From NCBI GenBank assembly GCA_018715295.1, contig DVLY01000061.1:1-10990 (forward strand): DNA of 10,990 nucleotides, in the 5' to 3' direction. This document shows positions 8,901 to 10,990 of this stretch, one piece after another (the stretch's first letter is position 1; each line of letters opens with the position of its first letter). The position numbers and the translations under genes were made by a program. Under the pieces are notes generated by a model, which saw only the letters and a list, made by a program, of their open reading frames with translations, made no database searches and was not told where the DNA came from. Source of the stretch: Candidatus Merdimorpha stercoravium (GTDB taxonomy: Bacteria; Bacteroidota; Bacteroidia; Flavobacteriales; UBA1820).

Positions 8901-9532
8901 GCGGTCTGGACCACGTGCTGGCTTCGGGCGAAAATGTCAACGTACTGGTACTCGATACCGAGGTGTACTCCAACACGGGCGGTCAGTCCTCCAAATCGAC
9001 CCCGCTGGGTGCAGTGGCCAAGTTTGCCACGGCCGGCAAGCGCGTGCGCAAGAAAGACCTCGGCATGATGGCCATGTCCTACGGGTACGTGTATGTGGCG
9101 CAGGTAGCTATGGGTGCCAACAACGTTCAGTTGCTCAAGGCCATGAAGGAAGCCGAAGCCTACGACGGACCTTCGCTGATCATCGCTTACTCTCCGTGTA
9201 TCAACCACGGGATCAAGCAGGGTATGACCAACTCCCAGCTCGTGGAAAAACAGGCTGTGGAATGCGGCTACTGGCACTTGTACCGCTACAACCCGCAGTT
9301 GGAGGCCGAGGGCAAGAACCCCTTCACCCTGGACAGCAAGGAGCCGGCTTGGGACAAGTTCAACGACTTTATCATGGATGAGGTTCGTTTCTCCTCGCTC
9401 AAGAAGGCTTTCCCGGCCGAGGCCGACGAACTCTTCGCCGCTACCCAGGCCAATGCCAAATGGCGTTACAATTCGTACCGCCGCCTGGCTGCCGAAAACT
9501 GGAACCTCGACAATCCGGCCGAAAAGGCTTGA
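5966..9532 (+). CDS. nifJ: Pyruvate:ferredoxin (flavodoxin) oxidoreductase, single-chain
   Basis: Homodimeric cytosolic enzyme converting pyruvate + CoA + oxidised ferredoxin to acetyl-CoA + CO2 + reduced ferredoxin, the central step of anaerobic pyruvate breakdown. At 1188 residues it is a complete fused form. The N-terminal domain has YPITPSSTMAEY (30-41) with T33, E66 and R116 at positions matching the substrate and thiamine-pyrophosphate (TPP) residues of the Desulfovibrio africanus enzyme (T31, E64, R114), a constant offset of two. The gamma domain includes FFGLGSDGTVGANK (424-437). Two ferredoxin-type [4Fe-4S] motifs follow: C695/C698/C701/C705 and C750/C753/C756/C760, each ending in CP. 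The proximal cluster ligands are C818, C821, C846 and C1078. The TPP/Mg site is GDGWAYDIGYGG (969-980) plus DTEVYSNTGGQ (997-1007). There is no long C-terminal extension like that of the Desulfovibrio enzyme. The leader is A-rich (AAAAATTAAAAAATATACAA) and codon use is very biased, consistent with high expression. The nfnAB-like genes lie directly upstream in the same unit. Confidence 0.97.
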   Translation: MAKEKKFITCDGNYAAAHVSYLFSELAAIYPITPSSTMAEYVDEWAAAGKKNFWGETVKVVEMQSEGGAAGAVHGALQAGTLTTTYTASQGLLLMIPNMYKIAGELLPCVFHVSARALAAQALSIFGDHSDVMATRQTGFAMLASAGVQEAMDLAAVAHLATLKSRVPFLHFFDGFRTSHEIQKVEEIDAEGVKALIDQQALADFRRRALNPNAPVTRGTAQNPDVYFQSREASNRFYDAVPDIVAGYMAQISQLTGREYRPFDYYGAEDAEQVIVAMGSVTHTIRQTVDYLNKQGKKTGVVLVRLYRPFSAKYLLDVLPASVKRVTVLDRTKEPGCDGEPLYLDVRNVLCKARPEIACVVAGRYGLSSKDVTPSHIISVYENMDLPEPKTGFTVGIVDDVTFLSLPPKEEISLADQTTFEAKFFGLGSDGTVGANKNTIKIIGESTDKYCQAYFSYDSKKSGGFTCSHLRFGEHPIDTPYLVTTPNFVACHVTSYLQKYDVLRGIKDGGTLLLNSLYNAEETKALLPDSVKYTLAAKHINFYIINATKIAREIGLGGRTNTILQSAFFKIADVIPYDLAVKEMKHFIEKSYGKKGADVVAKNNAAVDRGGEYVKVDVPAEWASLDPTFHVVHPERPEATDFVTRIADPVNAQMGDDLPVSVFLGREDGTMPAGTAAYEKRGIAVTVPDWNVDTCIQCNQCAYVCPHAAIRPFLMTEQEAAGIPGGLPTKQAAGSLKEYRFRVQVSPLDCTGCGNCVAVCPTKEKSLVMKPLAELQSQQSAFEYLHEKVGYKSSLVDKTQNVKNSQFSQPLFEFSGACAGCGETPYVKLMTQLFGDHMLVANATGCSSIYSGSFPSSPYTCNEKGQGPAWGNSLFEDNAEFGLGMYLGSERMRDRIEQLMKAALAQDVCPQETKDLFSQWIENRKSAQQTAALAEKIVPALSACSCPECQEILSLKDYLVKRSQWIVGGDGWAYDIGYGGLDHVLASGENVNVLVLDTEVYSNTGGQSSKSTPLGAVAKFATAGKRVRKKDLGMMAMSYGYVYVAQVAMGANNVQLLKAMKEAEAYDGPSLIIAYSPCINHGIKQGMTNSQLVEKQAVECGYWHLYRYNPQLEAEGKNPFTLDSKEPAWDKFNDFIMDEVRFSSLKKAFPAEADELFAATQANAKWRYNSYRRLAAENWNLDNPAEKA

Positions 9533-9574
9533 GAGGCACGGGAGACCGGTTACCCCGGTTGAACGATAAAACCC

Positions 9575-9612
9575 AAAACCCCGGAACTTTGGAAAAAGTT
9601 CCGGGGTTTTTT
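9575..9612 (+). terminator. Rho-independent terminator after nifJ
   Basis: A perfect 16-bp stem pairs AAAACCCCGGAACTTT (9575-9590) with AAAGTTCCGGGGTTTT (9595-9610) around a GGAA tetraloop of the GNRA class; T continues to 9612 and five more T follow after CG. It begins 42 bases after the nifJ stop. The AAAA at the left foot gives a short T-run on the opposite strand, so weak activity in both directions is possible. A smaller hairpin (ACCGG TTACC CCGGT, 9545-9559) precedes it. Confidence 0.95.
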
Positions 9613-9652
9613 CGTTTTTGAGGGAAGGGGAAAGGGACTCCTTGCAGAGGAC

Positions 9653-9686
9653 TTTGTGGAAATCCGGCAGGAAAACCGTACTTTTG
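9653..9686 (+). promoter_or_regulatory. Bacteroidota-type promoter of the YeiH-like gene
   Basis: The -7 element TACTTTTG (matching TAnnTTTG) is at 9679-9686 and a -33 TTTG lies at 9653-9656. The spacing is 22 bases, slightly longer than the usual 19-21. The predicted transcript start is near 9691-9693, giving a leader of about 65 bases. It follows the nifJ terminator, so the next gene is a separate transcription unit. Confidence 0.68.
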
Positions 9687-9690
9687 CACC

Positions 9691-9714
9691 GCGAAAACAC
9701 AAGGTGTCTTTCGC
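9691..9714 (+). promoter_or_regulatory. Bulged hairpin at the 5' end of the YeiH-like mRNA
   Basis: GCGAAAACAC (9691-9700) pairs with GTGT (9704-9707) and TTTCGC (9709-9714), leaving one bulged C at 9708 and the 3-base loop AAG: ten base pairs in all. It starts almost exactly where transcription is predicted to begin. Because the pairing needs a one-base bulge, it fits an RNA stem better than a DNA operator dyad (only 6 of 12 positions match without the bulge). It might stabilise the mRNA or be recognised by a regulator; there is no T-run and the ribosome-binding region is about 40 bases away. Confidence 0.5.
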
Positions 9715-9755
9715 ATACGATCTGTTGATAAACAATTAACAACCAAATCTTTGAA

Positions 9756-10990
9756 ATGATGAAAGAAAAATCCCTGATGCGTACCCTGCGCACTGAAGAC
9801 TGGACGACGGTGCTGTTGGGCGGAGTGGTCGTGGCACTGGTGGTCGGTTTCGGTCTGGCAGGAAAGCTATCGTGGCTGCCGACGCTGCCCGCTGCGCTCG
9901 CTACCCCGGCCGATGCGGGACGTCTGGTGTATATGTTCGTTTTCCTTTATGTGCTTACTTACGCGGCTTTCCGGTTTATGGGGCGGGAAACGCGGCATCT
10001 GCTGCCCTCCTTTGCCGTGATCTTCGCCATTGCGGTCGCAGCGATGTACATCACGCGGATACCGGCCATCAAGACGCTCGGCCTGGAGTCGGTGCTGTTT
10101 TCGGTAGCCATCGGTTTGGTGATCAGCAATTTTATCGGCATTCCCGAGTGGTTGCGCCCGGCGATGCAGAGCGAGTTTTTCATCAAGGCCGGACTGGTGG
10201 TGCTGGGCACTTCGGTGATCATTTCCGAGATCCTCCAGGCGGGGCTTTTCGGGATCCTGCAGTCGCTCGTCGTGGTCTTCAGCGTGTGGTATTTCGCTTT
10301 CTGGATTGCCCGCAAACTCAAGATCGACCCCGAGATGTCCACCATGCTGGCCAGCGCGGTATCCATCTGCGGTGTGTCGGCGGCCATCGCTACCTGCGGA
10401 GCCATCAAAGGCGACAACAAAAAACTCTCGTACGTCATCTCTCTGGTGTTGGTGGTGGCGATCCCGATGATGTACCTGATGCCTTGGCTGGCGCGGGAAC
10501 TGGGCCTGTCCCAGGAGGTGGCCGGCGCTTGGCTGGGGGGAACGATCGACACTACGGGTGCGGTGGTGGCTTCCGGGAAATTCCTGGGCGAGACGGCCGA
10601 GAAGTACAGCGTGATCATCAAGTCGTCGCAGAACGTCCTGCTGGGGCTGGCGGCATTCCTGATCTCGATCTATTGGTCGTACCGGGGAACAGCGCGCGAG
10701 GAAAAACCGACGGTGGGTGTCCTGTGGTACCGCTTCCCGAAATTCGTGCTGGGATTTGTACTGGCTTCGGTGATCTTCAGCACGTGCTTCGATCCGGCGG
10801 AGGCCAAGCAGATGGGCGATGTGGCCAACAAAAATTTCCGAGAGGCGTTCTTTGCCATCGCTTTCGTCTCCATCGGGCTGGAGACCAATTTCCGGCAGCT
10901 GTTTTCCCACGAAAACAAAAAGCCGATGTACGCTTTCGGGATCGCACAGGGGTTCAACATCCTGCTCACCCTCGCAGTGGCTTACCTGCT
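9756..10990 (+). CDS. YeiH-family membrane protein, putative sulfate exporter (cut by window end)
   Basis: The first 411 codons of an inner-membrane protein; no stop codon is reached. Hydrophobic segments occur throughout, for example LLGGVVVALVVGFGLAG near residues 20-36, and the whole looks like the PF03601 (Cons_hypoth698, YeiH) family, a ten-or-so-helix fold named putative sulfate exporter. Family landmarks are LGTSVIISE in the middle, SICGVSAAIA starting at residue 203 and GGTIDTTGAVVASG starting at residue 261. In classical YeiH proteins the last motif usually reads GxxIHxxAQVVAAG, so the His is replaced by D265 and the following residues differ. A soluble linker rich in charged residues (about 315-322) splits the C-terminal half. 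Two adjacent ATGs (9756 and 9759) could both serve as start; the basic stretch KEK follows, and the upstream region is AT-rich without a clear Shine-Dalgarno sequence. The substrate is unproven for the family and more so here. Confidence 0.85.
   Translation, partial: MMKEKSLMRTLRTEDWTTVLLGGVVVALVVGFGLAGKLSWLPTLPAALATPADAGRLVYMFVFLYVLTYAAFRFMGRETRHLLPSFAVIFAIAVAAMYITRIPAIKTLGLESVLFSVAIGLVISNFIGIPEWLRPAMQSEFFIKAGLVVLGTSVIISEILQAGLFGILQSLVVVFSVWYFAFWIARKLKIDPEMSTMLASAVSICGVSAAIATCGAIKGDNKKLSYVISLVLVVAIPMMYLMPWLARELGLSQEVAGAWLGGTIDTTGAVVASGKFLGETAEKYSVIIKSSQNVLLGLAAFLISIYWSYRGTAREEKPTVGVLWYRFPKFVLGFVLASVIFSTCFDPAEAKQMGDVANKNFREAFFAIAFVSIGLETNFRQLFSHENKKPMYAFGIAQGFNILLTLAVAYL

Noticed and set aside
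9545..9559. ACCGG-TTACC-CCGGT hairpin just after nifJ as a regulatory element
   Set aside because: A five-pair stem next to a much stronger terminator is easily explained by chance in GC-rich sequence.
5930..9793. A 1287-codon open frame on the - strand opposite nifJ, and an 853-codon one at 72-2633 opposite the ABC genes
   Set aside because: Both are exactly codon-aligned with convincing + strand genes and are open only because those genes lack TTA, CTA and TCA codons. Their translations are rich in His, Arg, Gly and Asp with no recognisable domain.
1..10990. Undescribed defence, mobile or secondary-metabolite system
   Set aside because: Every long + strand gene belongs to a recognisable housekeeping, transport or fermentation family; no integrase, transposase, direct-repeat array, toxin-antitoxin pair or composition shift is visible.

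Overview
The window is an ordinary piece of chromosome from a GC-rich anaerobe of the Bacteroidota, most likely Bacteroidales. Rikenellaceae/Alistipes-like is a guess from composition and gene content only. The evidence is two promoters of the Bacteroidota type (-33 TTTG, -7 TAnnTTTG), A-rich leaders with little or no Shine-Dalgarno sequence, and a fermentative redox operon. All genes lie on the + strand. I see no mobile element, CRISPR array, tRNA or rRNA.

Region 1 (1-3518): a NatA/NatB-type ABC exporter (ATPase 90-1046, permease 1110-2507), then a type I methionine aminopeptidase (map, 2642-3451). A strong 13-bp hairpin terminator closes the unit at 3478-3518. No Bacteroidota promoter is visible inside this stretch, so its promoter probably lies upstream of the window.

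Region 2 (3516-9612): a consensus Bacteroidota promoter whose -33 element sits in the T-tract of the map terminator. It drives two flavin/iron-sulfur subunits resembling the electron-bifurcating transhydrogenase NfnAB (3585-4457 and 4471-5871) and a full-length pyruvate:ferredoxin oxidoreductase (nifJ, 5966-9532). A 16-bp hairpin terminator follows. The oxidoreductase makes acetyl-CoA, CO2 and reduced ferredoxin from pyruvate; Nfn would combine reduced ferredoxin and NADH to make NADPH. The operon thus links pyruvate oxidation to NADPH supply. The ferredoxin itself is not encoded here.

Region 3 (9613-10990): a promoter, a leader predicted to begin with a bulged hairpin, and the first 411 codons of a YeiH-family (putative sulfate exporter, PF03601-type) membrane protein cut by the window edge.

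No undescribed system was found. The points most worth a second look are the leader hairpin of the membrane protein, the terminator/promoter overlap at 3516-3519, the Pfor-Nfn operon, the non-canonical motif of the YeiH-like protein, and the almost complete avoidance of TTA, CTA and TCA codons. That avoidance leaves very long spurious open frames on the opposite strand.
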